Shown: positions 35,789 through 45,854, numbered from the stretch's first letter. The stretch is 64,000 nt of DNA from Neobacillus cucumis (GCF_023715505.1 NZ_JAMBOH010000002.1:248001-312000), one strand, 5' to 3'. Numbers and translations are program-made. The notes: generated by a model not told the origin, from the letters alone.

Positions 35789-37900
35789 TTAATAGATTTT
35801 TCTATTTTGTTCATCTGCAATACCTGATTTTCTGTAAAAATAAGTGTTAATGATATCCCGCCACTCTTTTGAATGTGATACTTGTTCTTCTAATCTATTT
35901 AATATATCTTCATAACGCTCAGAATCTATCCGGTCCTTTAACGTTGTCCATCTTTCCTTTAATTCCTCGGCTTCTAGAACGCCTTCAAAGTGAGTATTGT
36001 AAATATGCTGAATGACTGTAACACCCGATTTTAATTTATGTGTATATGGAACATGGTGGAAGAACAACAACAATTCATCCGGACAGGTGTCAAGTGATTC
36101 GTACATTTCGGTGTTTTCTTTAAAATACTGTGCGGTGTAACCTGTACCTGTTTGGACGGTACGGTCGACCCCAATACCGTGACAGTCAGCAAAATGATAG
36201 GTACCCCAAACCGAGTATTCATAGCCATCCACATTTGGTCCATAGTGATGATGCGGATTCACCATCCAGCCTACGCCAAGTGGTGAAGTATAATGCTCAT
36301 AAATTTCCCACGACTTCAGGAGCATTTGACTGATTTGTTCGTTAACCAGCTCATCTTGGCCAAAGGTCTGCCCAATCCATTCATTAGTGATGGTTTCTGC
36401 TTCAAGGTCAGGATTCCAGGTTAACCGGCCAAAACCATATAGGTTTGCCTGCGCTAAAGTATGTCCGGTCCAATTGTAGTCATTGCCAATATTAGAAACA
36501 GCCGCTATACCTGAATAACGGTATGGGAACATCGAACCGTCAACCACATGTTTTACGGGTGATCCTTCTCCATTTGCAAAAGTGTCAAAATCGAGAATTT
36601 CCTTCCATTGTGGAACTAAGTAACAAAGATGCCGTTGCTGCCCTGTGTATTCCTGTGTCACCTGAAATTCCATCATTTGGTTCGTTTGCGGCATCGCTCC
36701 AAATAACGGGGAAACCGCTTCACGTACCTGGAAATCCATCGGTCCATTTTTTATTTGTAAAATAACATTCTCATGGAACTGACCGTCAAGTGGTTTAAAG
36801 TGGTCGTATGCCGCCCGCGCACGGTCTGTCGAACGATCGCGCCAGTCCTGCAGGCAGTTATAGACGAAACACCTCCAGATGACTAAACCGCCAAATGGCT
36901 CTAAAGCTTCTGCCAGCATATTAGCCCCATCTGCATGATTACGATTATAAGTAAAAGGGCCAGGCCGGTGTTCGGAGTCTGCTTTTACAAGGAATCCTCC
37001 AAAATCAGGGATAAAGCGATATATTTCCTCCGCCTTATTTTTCCACCATTCTTTTACCACAGGATCTAATGGGTCTGCCGTGTCCAAATCGCCCAATTGA
37101 ATTGTACTTGCATAATTAATACTTAGGAATGTTTTAATTCCGTAAGCTCTAAAAATACTGGCAACAACCGCTACTCGAGGAAGTAGGCTGCTTGTAATTA
37201 AATTGGTTTCGACTTGATGAACATTTACGTTATTAATAGAAATAGCATTTATCCCAACAGAAGACAGTAATCTAGCATAATCCTGAATCCTGTTTAGCTC
37301 CTCAGAGAATACGTCGTCTTTGTAGAAAATAGATTTTCCTGCATAACCTCGTTCAATACTTCCATCCATGTTATCCCACTGGTTAATCATCCTTAATTGA
37401 TTCTTAGGGGATTCCACTAGGTTTAAATTATCTAATTTCTCTCGATTCTGCATGAGCCTTAATAGATGAAAAGCGGCATATAATACTCCTGCTTCTCTTT
37501 TACCTACTAGATAAATGGTGCTTTTTTCTTCCGTATTAATAGTCTTTATCATATAACCATCTTCATTGATTTGCTCAAAATCAGCATCGATCTTGTCGTC
37601 TAACAAATTTACTTCCTTCTTGGTCGCTAACACAATGCTTTTTTTTGCTCTAATACCCGATGAAATTTCAGGTTGTAAATCTAACATGGACGAAAAGGCT
37701 GTTATAAGTTCGTTTTGTGCAGATTGGATCACGATGGAATCTGCAAGACTTACAATAGTAGAAGCCCATTTTTGGTATTCCTGTACTAATGCTCCATCAT
37801 CTATTTTTTGGTATTGCAGCCATGCGGCATAGCTCTCTTTATGATGGACTTTATATTGTTCCGTTACATTATTTAGAGTGTTTTCAACTATAGTGTTCAT
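35789..37900 (-). CDS. aguA: GH67 alpha-glucuronidase
   Basis: A 703-residue intracellular enzyme that removes (4-O-methyl-)glucuronic acid from the non-reducing-end xylose of aldouronic acids. Three domains are seen: an N-terminal beta-sandwich (about 1-160), a TIM barrel (about 165-480; [17 protein letters not shown]) and a helical C-terminal domain. Catalytic residues are at E310 ([10 protein letters not shown]), D389 (KNGPMDF) and E417 (VTQEYTG). Their spacings of 79 and 28 residues equal those of the Geobacillus enzyme (E285, D364, E392). One change is DSEHRPGP where relatives often read DSEGQPGP. There is no signal peptide. It sits downstream of uxuA in the aldouronate importer operon. 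Confidence 0.95.
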   Translation of the reverse strand: MNTIVENTLNNVTEQYKVHHKESYAAWLQYQKIDDGALVQEYQKWASTIVSLADSIVIQSAQNELITAFSSMLDLQPEISSGIRAKKSIVLATKKEVNLLDDKIDADFEQINEDGYMIKTINTEEKSTIYLVGKREAGVLYAAFHLLRLMQNREKLDNLNLVESPKNQLRMINQWDNMDGSIERGYAGKSIFYKDDVFSEELNRIQDYARLLSSVGINAISINNVNVHQVETNLITSSLLPRVAVVASIFRAYGIKTFLSINYASTIQLGDLDTADPLDPVVKEWWKNKAEEIYRFIPDFGGFLVKADSEHRPGPFTYNRNHADGANMLAEALEPFGGLVIWRCFVYNCLQDWRDRSTDRARAAYDHFKPLDGQFHENVILQIKNGPMDFQVREAVSPLFGAMPQTNQMMEFQVTQEYTGQQRHLCYLVPQWKEILDFDTFANGEGSPVKHVVDGSMFPYRYSGIAAVSNIGNDYNWTGHTLAQANLYGFGRLTWNPDLEAETITNEWIGQTFGQDELVNEQISQMLLKSWEIYEHYTSPLGVGWMVNPHHHYGPNVDGYEYSVWGTYHFADCHGIGVDRTVQTGTGYTAQYFKENTEMYESLDTCPDELLLFFHHVPYTHKLKSGVTVIQHIYNTHFEGVLEAEELKERWTTLKDRIDSERYEDILNRLEEQVSHSKEWRDIINTYFYRKSGIADEQNRKIY

Positions 37901-37962
37901 TATGAGTCCTCCTCCATATTGAAATAAGTGTTAGCGTAAGTAATTGAGGAACAACTACTATA

Positions 37963-39018
37963 CTATCGATTTAAGGCATCCCAAGCGCCTAATAAATACA
38001 TGATGCCTAATGCCCGATCATATAGACCATATCCAGGCCGGCATTGTTCATCCCATATATGCCGGCCATGATCCGGACGGATGTATCCTTTAAAGCCGCT
38101 TTCATGATAGGCCTTCATGATTCCAACTATATCTACTGAACCATCTTGTGTTCGGTGAGAGGTTTCAATAAAATCACCATTTTCATAGATTTTCACATTG
38201 CGAACATGGGCAAACGGGATTCGCTCCGCAAATTCTCGAACCATTGCAACCACATCATTGCTGCGGCTTGAACCTAATGCCCCGCTGCAAAGTGTGATCC
38301 CATTGTACGCACTGTCAACAAGCTTTAAAATCCGTCGGATATTCTCCTGATTGGTGACAATCCGTGGTAAGCCAAATACAGACCATGGTGGATCATCCGG
38401 ATGAATTGCCATTTTGATATCATGTTCTTCTGCCACTGGAATAATAGCTTCAAGGAAGTATTGAAGGTTATTAAATAAATCTTCTTCTGTTACATGTTTA
38501 TAGGCTTCCAATAGATTGGTAATATTCTCTAAACGCTCAGGCTCCCAGCCTGGCATGGTGAAGTCAGGGTTCATGGCAATTTTATTTACCAATTCCATTG
38601 GGTCAATGTCATCCACTTTTGATGTTTCATAGAAAAGGGCAGTAGAGCCGTCTTCATGTGCTTTATATAGATCGGTCCTAATCCAATCAAACACAGGCAT
38701 AAAGTTGTAACAGATGACCTTTACTCCCACTTTAGCCAGCTTTTCAATCGTACGTTTATAGTTTTCTATATATTGGTCCCGGGTAGGAGATCCGAGTTTA
38801 ATATCCTCATGAACATTTACACTTTCCACTACATCGATATTAAAACCATATTGATCTGCTTGTCGTTTTACTTCTTGGATTCGATCCATAGGCCATTCCG
38901 CGCCTGCCTGCATATCGTGAAGCGCCCAAACGATCGTCTCTACGCCTGGTATTTGTTTAATATGATTTAGGGTTACAGAATCATTGCCCTCACCATACCA
39001 TCTAAATCCCATCTTCAT
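37963..39018 (-). CDS. uxuA: D-mannonate dehydratase
   Basis: A 351-residue enzyme converting D-mannonate to 2-keto-3-deoxygluconate in glucuronate breakdown. Family blocks are MGFRWYGEGNDSVTLNHIKQIPGV at the N-terminus, MAIHPDDPPWSVFGLPRIV (metal-binding His/Asp near 209-227), LCSGALGSSR and the C-terminal IRPDHGRHIWDE with the catalytic His/Asp. It is cytoplasmic and depends on Fe or Mn. It lies between a YesL-like gene (15-base gap) and aguA (62-base gap), so glucuronate released by AguA is processed in the same operon. Confidence 0.95.
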   Translation of the reverse strand: MKMGFRWYGEGNDSVTLNHIKQIPGVETIVWALHDMQAGAEWPMDRIQEVKRQADQYGFNIDVVESVNVHEDIKLGSPTRDQYIENYKRTIEKLAKVGVKVICYNFMPVFDWIRTDLYKAHEDGSTALFYETSKVDDIDPMELVNKIAMNPDFTMPGWEPERLENITNLLEAYKHVTEEDLFNNLQYFLEAIIPVAEEHDIKMAIHPDDPPWSVFGLPRIVTNQENIRRILKLVDSAYNGITLCSGALGSSRSNDVVAMVREFAERIPFAHVRNVKIYENGDFIETSHRTQDGSVDIVGIMKAYHESGFKGYIRPDHGRHIWDEQCRPGYGLYDRALGIMYLLGAWDALNR

Positions 39019-39033
39019 TCCTTTACCCCTCCG

Positions 39034-39729
39034 TTAATTGGCACTCTCATTTGGTTTACAAAAGTTCAATCTTAAATCTTCTAATACTTCCCTGCTATTA
39101 AGTAAAAATACATAACACACTACACTTGCCGTAAATAGGATGAAAAAATTTGAAGTAATCGTGGTTAAAAATAAGGTGATAATAACAATGCTGATATTCC
39201 CAAAGGTAACCTTTACCTTTTTGAAACTATAATAAATGGAAAGTTTCCAAATATCTTTCAATCTAAAGTTAAAGCCTGCATTAATTAAAAATGCATACAT
39301 CATAAAAATCAACGTAACGATAATCCCTATGAAAAAGACTACTGATAAAATATGATGAAGTACTGATGGGTTTGAATTAAAGTATTGCAGGTCCACAAAA
39401 AGGATGTATAGAACTAGAAGAAGCGGCAGCCAAAATCGCATGGTATCTTTAAAATTTATTTGATATCCGTGAAAGAAATCTTTTAATGGAGAAAGTTCCT
39501 TATCCCGGATAAGTTTTCCCATTGAATAAAACAAGGCTGAAATCGAAGGTCCAGTCAGGATAAGAGCCAGAAAGTAAATCGTAATATTAGAAAAAGTAGG
39601 TTCCAGTGTCATAAAAAAGAATAAGAAAATAGCATTACAAAGGACAAAATATATATTTGTCATTAACAGCCAATAGATATAATTTGTAACTGAAAATAAG
39701 GTTCCTTCACCAAACTCTCTTTTTCTCAT
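39034..39729 (-). CDS. DUF624 / YesL-family membrane protein
   Basis: A 231-residue protein with about five hydrophobic helices. The YesL-type N-terminus is NYIYWLLMTNIYFVLCNAIFLFFF, followed by GPSISALFYSMGKLIRDKELSPLKDFFHGYQINF. Family members nearly always sit beside sugar ABC importers and two-component systems. Their molecular function is not established. ATG at 39729 is chosen because AGGTGG lies seven bases upstream, whereas the start at 39753 lacks a site. It is located between the binding-protein gene (after a strong hairpin) and uxuA. A second copy of this family lies at 61466-62104. Confidence 0.85.
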   Translation of the reverse strand: MRKREFGEGTLFSVTNYIYWLLMTNIYFVLCNAIFLFFFMTLEPTFSNITIYFLALILTGPSISALFYSMGKLIRDKELSPLKDFFHGYQINFKDTMRFWLPLLLVLYILFVDLQYFNSNPSVLHHILSVVFFIGIIVTLIFMMYAFLINAGFNFRLKDIWKLSIYYSFKKVKVTFGNISIVIITLFLTTITSNFFILFTASVVCYVFLLNSREVLEDLRLNFCKPNESAN

Positions 39730-39777
39730 AATAAATCCACCTATCAAGTTCATTTTGATTGTGAAATTTCTCTAATA

Positions 39778-39826
39778 GAGAAAAATGGTTGTGAACGTGA
39801 GAAGTCAACTTTCTCTTCACAACCAT
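39778..39826 (-). terminator. Hairpin/attenuator between binding protein and YesL-like gene
   Basis: On the minus strand, an 11-bp outer stem ATGGTTGTGAA / TTCACAACCAT (39816-39826, 39785-39795) with an inner GAGAAAG / CTTCTC helix, followed by U5. A second hairpin, CTGCCTGTAAT / ATTACAGCCAG (39856-39890), precedes it. Together they probably reduce read-through from the abundant binding-protein message. Confidence 0.7.
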
Positions 39827-39913
39827 CACCTATGTTGATTACGTTTTAGTGACCACTGGCTGTAATTCTATTAAAAAGTATTACAGGCAGTATCACACAA
39901 TCACTTAATCTAA

Positions 39914-41572
39914 TTACTTATTTTTCTTTTCAAAATCTTTATAAGCTTTATTAACCATATCTAAATATTTATCCATACCTTTAGCTTTTAATTCAGATAC
40001 ATAAGCATTCCACTCAGATAATGGACGAGTACCTAAAATGAACTTCGCTGTATTTTGTTTTACCGTATCCGTTAATGGTGTTGAAATAAGTGTTGCTTGT
40101 TCTTGATCAGTTGCACTCATTGGATATGGAGGATTTACTGGTAATACTTCCTTATTTTTGTGCATACTATCTTGGAATTTAACTTCTTCTTCGCTCATTG
40201 TGGATTGCAGTAAATCAGTAGTACCACCATAAGCAAATGAACCAGTTCCGAAACCATAGTCCACACGTAAATCTTTCTTTCCGGAAGGGTTTAAGCCAAG
40301 GAAGTTGATATCTGGCATAAGAACGCGTTTACCATTTTCCTTTTTATATGTTGTGCCTTCAACGCCCCATTTAGCTAATTCTTCTCCTTCATCGCTATAC
40401 CAGAACCAGTCAATAAATTGAAGCAAGGCAATGAAATTTGGATCATCTTTGGCTTTGGCATTAATCATGATTCCGTTTTCTAATCTTGATCCAGCAATAA
40501 CGTTTCCTTTTGGACCTCCAGGTACGTCGATTTTTGCAATATTGTATTTACCTTCTCCTAGCGTTTTGTCCATACTTGTACGCATGGTAACGATTTCTTG
40601 AGAGTTGCTGCTAATCACAAATGACTTACCATTTACAAATTTTTCAATCGCTTGATCGTCACTTTGTGATAAGCTTTCTTTGTCCAACAAACCTTCTTTA
40701 ACAAGTCCATTAAAGTAAGTTAGCATTTCTTTATACTCTTTTGATGCACCAGCAAATACAAATTTATTTTTGTCTTGATCAAATGTCACATAGTTTGTTG
40801 TGCCCCAGCCGCCAACGGTACCAAAAGTAGGAGCGGCATATTGCAATAAAGCACCCAGCGGACTAACGGCTCCGGATGTACTCCAACGATCGGAGAATGG
40901 TGTAACATCAGGATAGATTTCTTTTAATTTTTTCAATGCTGCTTCAAATTCATCCCATGTTTTCGGAATCGCGATATTATTCTTTTCAAAAATATCTGTT
41001 CTTACAGCTAGTGTGTAATCTGGCCATACCTCTTCGTGTAAACCAGGGAGTAGATAATATTTACCATCGGCTTGTCTTAAATTATCAATCTCAGGCTGTA
41101 GTTTCCATTTTTTTACTTTATCCATGTAGTTAGGCATGTATTTCACGTAATCACTAATTGGCAGAATAGCACCAGAGGAAACAAATGGAGTTTCCTGACC
41201 AGGATACGTTTTAGGGATAATTAGCGGAGCATCCCCGGAACTAATTAACAAACTTCTTTTTTGGGCGTAATCACTCATTGGAACAACTGTTGGTTTTAAA
41301 GTAACATTCGTTCTTTTTGTGATTTCACTCCATAGCAGCCAATCCTTTTTATAGGCATACCATGCAGCATCATTGTACATTGTTGTAAACGTAATCGGTT
41401 TTTTCGCTTTAAATGTTTTTTCGACCCCGTAATCTGCCATGGCCGCTCCCTTATCCTTAGAAGAAGAAGCAGTTGAGCTTGTGCTTTTATCACTGCTGCA
41501 TCCAGCCAATAAGCTGCTAAGAGCGGTAACAATTGCAACTAAAAAAGCTAACTTTTTTAAAATCTTTGCCAT
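39914..41572 (-). CDS. aguE: Extracellular sugar-binding lipoprotein of ABC importer (AguE-like)
   Basis: A 552-residue binding lipoprotein with a signal peptide and lipobox LLAGC (Cys25 becomes lipidated). It is followed by a Ser/Thr-rich linker and a large family-1-type solute-binding fold (FTTMYNDAAWYAYKKDWLLWSEI near residue 60). Size and layout match the LplA/YtcQ and AguE group that captures large oligosaccharides. With the two permeases upstream and aguA/uxuA downstream, the expected ligands are aldouronic acids (glucuronosyl xylo-oligosaccharides). The name follows the Geobacillus aguEFG system by context. The order here is permease-permease-binding protein. Confidence 0.85.
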   Translation of the reverse strand: MAKILKKLAFLVAIVTALSSLLAGCSSDKSTSSTASSSKDKGAAMADYGVEKTFKAKKPITFTTMYNDAAWYAYKKDWLLWSEITKRTNVTLKPTVVPMSDYAQKRSLLISSGDAPLIIPKTYPGQETPFVSSGAILPISDYVKYMPNYMDKVKKWKLQPEIDNLRQADGKYYLLPGLHEEVWPDYTLAVRTDIFEKNNIAIPKTWDEFEAALKKLKEIYPDVTPFSDRWSTSGAVSPLGALLQYAAPTFGTVGGWGTTNYVTFDQDKNKFVFAGASKEYKEMLTYFNGLVKEGLLDKESLSQSDDQAIEKFVNGKSFVISSNSQEIVTMRTSMDKTLGEGKYNIAKIDVPGGPKGNVIAGSRLENGIMINAKAKDDPNFIALLQFIDWFWYSDEGEELAKWGVEGTTYKKENGKRVLMPDINFLGLNPSGKKDLRVDYGFGTGSFAYGGTTDLLQSTMSEEEVKFQDSMHKNKEVLPVNPPYPMSATDQEQATLISTPLTDTVKQNTAKFILGTRPLSEWNAYVSELKAKGMDKYLDMVNKAYKDFEKKNK

Positions 41573-41631
41573 TGGATTTCCCCCACTTTATAATTTTTAT
41601 AATGAACTTATGTAACTAAGTCGCATCCAGG

Positions 41632-42525
41632 TTATTGTTTAACGGATCCAAGCATGATGCCGGAAACAAAGTACTTTTGAACAAACGGGTACACCATTAA
41701 TATTGGCAATACCGTTAATACCATTGTTACGGCCTTGATATTAGCGCCAATTTGCTGCAAATCATCTGCAGAGGTAGCACCGGCTGATTGGCCTGATGTT
41801 GCTCCCGCCAAAAGATTTCTCAAGTAAAGCGTCACTGGGAACTTGTCGGACTGATCCAAATAAAGGAATGCCCCAAACCATGAATTCCAGCTTCCCACCG
41901 CATAGAACAGGACCATGGTAGCTAAAATGGGCTTTGATAACGGTAAGATGATTTTTATAAATGTTCCATAGGTAGAGGATCCATCAATCGATGCTGCTTC
42001 TTCCAGTTCCTCTGGCATGGCTTCGAAAAATGATTTCATGATCAGCATATTAAAGATACTAATGGCACCAGGGATCACAATGGCCCAAATGGTATTGGTC
42101 CAGCCAAGATTTTTAATTAAGATATAATTCGGTATCAATCCACCGTTAAAAAACATTGTAAAAATTGCCATGGAAGTAAAGAACTTACGACCCATAAGAC
42201 GCTTTTTCGATAAAACGTAAGCAAAAATGGTCGTCATTACCATTGCGATCAGGGTACCTAGAACGGTATAAACAATGGTATTTCGATAGCTCGTCCAAAA
42301 CGTTTTGTCATGCAGAATAGTTTGATAGGTTGTAAGGTTAAATCCCTTTGGTATCAGGTTTACTTTACCTGCGTTAATCTCGGCCTGACCGCTAAATGAC
42401 TGAGCAACGACATTCAAGAAGGGAAATAATGTTACATATATAACTAATAACAAGATAATTACATTAATGACTTTAAATATTTTGTACTGTACCGTTTCCT
42501 TCACTGGTCTCTCCTCCCTTACCAC
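41632..42525 (-). CDS. aguG: Sugar ABC importer permease (AguG-like)
   Basis: A 297-residue inner-membrane permease, six predicted helices, of the MalG/LplC type. The ATPase-docking EAA loop reads LEEAASIDGSSTYGTF-IKIILPLSKPIL near residues 180-205. An NGGLIPNYILIK stretch after helix 3 is typical of the YtcP/LplC subgroup for complex oligosaccharides. It overlaps the upstream permease gene by 7 bases, so the two are translationally coupled. No ATPase gene is in the window; a shared MsmX-type ATPase elsewhere is expected. Confidence 0.87.
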   Translation of the reverse strand: MVREERPVKETVQYKIFKVINVIILLLVIYVTLFPFLNVVAQSFSGQAEINAGKVNLIPKGFNLTTYQTILHDKTFWTSYRNTIVYTVLGTLIAMVMTTIFAYVLSKKRLMGRKFFTSMAIFTMFFNGGLIPNYILIKNLGWTNTIWAIVIPGAISIFNMLIMKSFFEAMPEELEEAASIDGSSTYGTFIKIILPLSKPILATMVLFYAVGSWNSWFGAFLYLDQSDKFPVTLYLRNLLAGATSGQSAGATSADDLQQIGANIKAVTMVLTVLPILMVYPFVQKYFVSGIMLGSVKQ

Positions 42526-43490
42526 AATCCATTGTCTGTAAACTTTTTCGATAGAAAATTGGCAGAAAAGACTAAGAACAATCCAATGATAGATTCAAAC
42601 AAGCCAATTGCAGTCGCATAACTAAAGTTGCTCGATTGTAAGCCAATCCTGAAAAGATAGGTAGAAATAACATCCGAAGTTTCAAAGTTTAATGGGTTAT
42701 AGATTAATAAGATTTTCTCAAATCCAACCGCCATAATATTTCCAATATTCAGAATTAGTAGTGTAATCACGGTTGGAAGAATTCCTGGAATGGTGATATG
42801 AATGGTTTGTTTCCATCTGTTTGCACCATCTATTTTGGCTGCTTCATATAGAGAATCGTCGATATTTGTAAGGGCAGCTAAATAGAGAATCGCTCCCCAC
42901 CCCATCGTCTGCCAAACTTCTGAGGCAACATATACCGGTCTAAACCAATGTGGATCTTGCATAAATAAGACGGGCTTGCCGCCAAAGAATTCTATTAATG
43001 AATTGATCGCACCACTCGTAGAGGTTAATTGTAAAATCATCCCGCTTATGATGACGACGGATAGGAAGTGTGGTAAATAAGATGCTGTTTGAACGAACTT
43101 TTTGAACTTTGTTGATTTGATCTCATTTAGTAATAAGGCAATAATAATCGGAGCAGGGAAACAGAAAAGTAATGTTAAACTACTGGTAATTAACGTGTTT
43201 CTAAATACCTGCCAGAAGGCCGTGTCTCCTACAAACATTTGAAAATAGTGAAGACCAACCCACTCTTCCCCAAAGATATTTCCCCCGGGAATAAATCTTC
43301 TAAAAGCAATAATATTACCAATCATGGGTATGTACTTGAAGATCACCAGATAAATGATTGGTAAAATAAGTAAAGAATACAGCTGCCAATCTTTTTTTAG
43401 TGCTTTTAGTACGAATGATCTTTTAGGAGTGGTAATAATCGGTACTTGGAGTTCTTGTGTTTGCTTTGATACCTCGACAACTTGCTTCAA
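42519..43490 (-). CDS. aguF: Sugar ABC importer permease (AguF-like)
   Basis: A 323-residue permease, six helices, of the MalF/LplB (YtpP) type. A cytoplasmic N-terminal tail is followed by LLILPIIYLVIFKYIPMIGNIIAFRRF. The EAA loop is LYEAAKIDGANRWKQTIHITIPGILPT, and the C-terminus is FSANFLSKKFTDNGLW. With AguG it forms the membrane channel for the aldouronate binding protein. It is the first gene of the operon that also carries yesL, uxuA, aguA and MATE. Two XylR-like operators lie 98-230 bases upstream of its ATG. Confidence 0.87.
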   Translation of the reverse strand: MKQVVEVSKQTQELQVPIITTPKRSFVLKALKKDWQLYSLLILPIIYLVIFKYIPMIGNIIAFRRFIPGGNIFGEEWVGLHYFQMFVGDTAFWQVFRNTLITSSLTLLFCFPAPIIIALLLNEIKSTKFKKFVQTASYLPHFLSVVIISGMILQLTSTSGAINSLIEFFGGKPVLFMQDPHWFRPVYVASEVWQTMGWGAILYLAALTNIDDSLYEAAKIDGANRWKQTIHITIPGILPTVITLLILNIGNIMAVGFEKILLIYNPLNFETSDVISTYLFRIGLQSSNFSYATAIGLFESIIGLFLVFSANFLSKKFTDNGLW

Positions 43491-43587
43491 TGAATTCCCT
43501 CCTTATCTTTTTTGTTATTTAGTTTTTGCTTTTCCACTGATCGGCGGCATTGCTTAAGAAAGAATAAAAGTAATGCCTTTTACCTAT

Positions 43588-43618
43588 AACATAGTTCGTA
43601 TATCCTACAAACTATGTT
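43588..43618 (-). promoter_or_regulatory. XylR-like operator 1 of the aldouronate operon
   Basis: Inverted repeat with arms of 13 bases, one mismatch (AACATAGTTCGTA / TACAAACTATGTT). The core is AGTTCGT-N7-ACAAACT, the Bacillus XylR pattern. It lies about 100 bases upstream of the first permease gene. Confidence 0.72.
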
Positions 43619-43687
43619 GGTTGATTTTACCAGACTATTTGTCTCAATTACTTTGAAACATACTATAGCAATCCTTGTATATTTATT

Positions 43688-43720
43688 AAACATAGTTTGT
43701 TCGTCATACAAACTATGTTT
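43688..43720 (-). promoter_or_regulatory. XylR-like operator 2 of the aldouronate operon
   Basis: A perfect 13-bp inverted repeat AAACATAGTTTGT - 7 bases - ACAAACTATGTTT. It is centred about 101 bases from operator 1, so two repressor dimers could cooperate or loop the promoter between them. The remainder of the 340-base gap (43491-43830) holds no gene. Confidence 0.78.
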
Positions 43721-43830
43721 ATGTAACCATTTTAACACCTCTATTTTATAGGTGCAAGCGGTTTCAGACAAAATCTATCAATTTTTTTGTTAATCTATAA
43801 CATTTTTATTATCTTTTAAATTTGTGCTTT

Positions 43831-44625
43831 TTAAACTACTTGGAAAATTGGCTTTTCTGGTATGAAATGAACAGGAATCCCTGGGAAAATAGTTTCGATC
43901 CATTCTGCCAAATACTTCATACCGGGTGCTTCGCTTTCAGCATGGCCGAGGACCATTAGTGCCTTTTGTTTGCCTTGATAGACGGCATCCCTGATAAACT
44001 CTGGAGTCTCCCACTCAGGACCTTCTCCTGAAATGATTAAATCAAGTTTTTCCTTCTCGAAAAGTGGTATAGATAAAGACCCTCCTCCTCGATATCCTGC
44101 TAACAAGCCGATACGAGTGCAAGTTCCATCTAAATTCCCTACCGTACGGACAAACTCGATTCCAAGTTTCCCCTTTACGTACTCAGCAATTTCCCTCAAA
44201 GACATGGAAGGAATCTTTACAATGGTTGATGTGGGTTGATTCTTCTCCACATAGGTTTTCCAACCCAATGCCTCAATCAAACCAACCATAATCCCATCAG
44301 GCTGGTACCTGTGTATATAATCATGAAAACGATAGATGGCTATTCCAGACTCTTTGATAAGCCGGCGCTTTTCAAGATACACCGGAGATTCTTCCACGAT
44401 TTCGATATGATCTATATGGCTGTAAAACAGGCCTTCATGGGTAATCAACAGATTAGCTCCTAGGTTGATTGCCCTTTCAATAACCTTTTGTGTCGCCATA
44501 AATGTGATTGCGATTCCTTTTACCACCATGTTTGGATCACCAAACTTGAGCGTGTCAACGGTGTTAGGAATTTTATTCACTGGCTCCATTAATTTATCTA
44601 AGACAGCTTGGACAGTGATTGTCAT
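43831..44625 (-). CDS. Nif3-like dinuclear metal-centre protein
   Basis: A 264-residue protein of the NIF3/DUF34 family. Metal-ligand motifs are visible: THEGLFYSH near 60-68, HDYIHRY near 99-105 and GHAESE near the C-terminus. The family is often annotated GTP cyclohydrolase 1 type 2; true activity is uncertain, with metal-chaperone or repair hydrolase roles proposed. This copy differs from the housekeeping Bacillus gene in its context, since it lies 74 bases after a sugar oxidoreductase gene inside the xylan island. A carbohydrate-linked paralogue with metal-dependent hydrolase activity is possible. Confidence 0.82.
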   Translation of the reverse strand: MTITVQAVLDKLMEPVNKIPNTVDTLKFGDPNMVVKGIAITFMATQKVIERAINLGANLLITHEGLFYSHIDHIEIVEESPVYLEKRRLIKESGIAIYRFHDYIHRYQPDGIMVGLIEALGWKTYVEKNQPTSTIVKIPSMSLREIAEYVKGKLGIEFVRTVGNLDGTCTRIGLLAGYRGGGSLSIPLFEKEKLDLIISGEGPEWETPEFIRDAVYQGKQKALMVLGHAESEAPGMKYLAEWIETIFPGIPVHFIPEKPIFQVV

Positions 44626-44652
44626 TTCTTACCCTCTCCCCAATTATTTTTT

Positions 44653-44688
44653 TTGCAAAAAAGAGTTGCCATGTTAAGACAACTCTTT
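44653..44688 (-). terminator. Terminator after the second Gfo/Idh/MocA gene
   Basis: On the minus strand, stem AAAGAGTTG / CAACTCTTT with an 11-base loop and a U-rich tail, 12 bases after the stop. Confidence 0.82.
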
Positions 44689-44699
44689 CCTATTAAACT

Positions 44700-45806
44700 T
44701 TATTTTTTATACACTAAAGGAGACTCTGCTGTCTCTATCCAAATCGCCTTTTCTTGGGCTTCAATACATAATTCAGCCGCTCTAAATGTATGTTCTTGGG
44801 TCATCGCATTTTCGGTTCCGTTTAAGCAATCAAGGATGAATTCGCCAAAGAACGGGCAGCCAACTTTACCTGATAGCTGGAAGTGTTTTTCTCCTTCATG
44901 ATTTACTAGATATAGCTGGTCTCCTTTTGAATCTCTCGCAATATCAATATACTTCCTGACTTCAATATAGCCATCTGTCCCTAAAATAAAGACCCGTCCA
45001 TCTCCCCATGTACCAAGACCATCCGGTGTAAACCAGTCGACGCGGAAATAAAAGGTGGCCCCATTATCAGCTACTAGTGTGGCATCGCCGAAATCTTGAA
45101 ACTTCGGATACTCTTTAAAATGATAATTGGCTATTTTACTATGAAGTACCTTCGCATCTTTTGCGCCTGTAAAGTGCAGGAATTGTTCAATTTGGTGACT
45201 TCCGATATCACAAAGAATGCCGCCATAATATTCTGGATCAAAAAACCAGTCAGGCATGCTTTTTGGATTGGCACGATGCGGTCCTGTCCCAATGACTTGG
45301 ACAACCCGGCCAATCGCCCCTTCTTCAATTAACTGTCCGGCAAAGATCGAACTTTCAGAGTGCAGGCGTTCACCATAATAGATTCCCCATCTAAGACCGG
45401 TCTCTGCTACCTTTTCTCTTGCCTGTTTCACTTGCTCCAATGTAGTAAACGCAGGCTTATCTGTAAAATAATGTTTACCGTGTTCAAGGACACGGAGGCC
45501 CAATGGTCCTCGCTCAGATGGAATATTGGCACTGGCAACTAGTTTAATGTCAGGATTGGAAAAAACCTCTTCTTCGGATGAAGCAATATTTGCCTCAGGG
45601 TATTTTGTAACAAAACCTTGGATTTTTTTTGGGTCTGGGTCATACACTGCCACTAACTGACCGCCAGCTTCGATTAAACCGTTACACATCCCATAAATAT
45701 GACCATGATCTAAGCCGATGGCCGCAAATTGAAAGACTCCCGGCCGAGCGACAACCTTTTTAACCAACCCTTTTGGTGCATAATTCATCCCATCATTTCG
45801 ATCCAT
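44700..45806 (-). CDS. Gfo/Idh/MocA-family oxidoreductase
   Basis: A 368-residue member of the family. The Rossmann start is FQFAAIGLDHGHIYGM, and the motif normally reading EKP here reads TDKPAFTT, with the lysine kept. The catalytic-region pattern GGILCDIGSHQIEQFL (His in GSHQ) is present. ATG at 45806 is chosen because AAGGAG sits at normal spacing; GTG at 45812 would be too close to it. The substrate is unknown. It is probably a sugar or sugar-acid dehydrogenase for xylan- or glucuronate-derived intermediates. The gene begins right next to the 11-copy 52-bp repeat array. Confidence 0.83.
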   Translation of the reverse strand: MDRNDGMNYAPKGLVKKVVARPGVFQFAAIGLDHGHIYGMCNGLIEAGGQLVAVYDPDPKKIQGFVTKYPEANIASSEEEVFSNPDIKLVASANIPSERGPLGLRVLEHGKHYFTDKPAFTTLEQVKQAREKVAETGLRWGIYYGERLHSESSIFAGQLIEEGAIGRVVQVIGTGPHRANPKSMPDWFFDPEYYGGILCDIGSHQIEQFLHFTGAKDAKVLHSKIANYHFKEYPKFQDFGDATLVADNGATFYFRVDWFTPDGLGTWGDGRVFILGTDGYIEVRKYIDIARDSKGDQLYLVNHEGEKHFQLSGKVGCPFFGEFILDCLNGTENAMTQEHTFRAAELCIEAQEKAIWIETAESPLVYKK

Positions 45807-45854
45807 TTTCACCGCTCCTTTTCCACTTTTACATTCATGCCTAGTCGTGATTTG

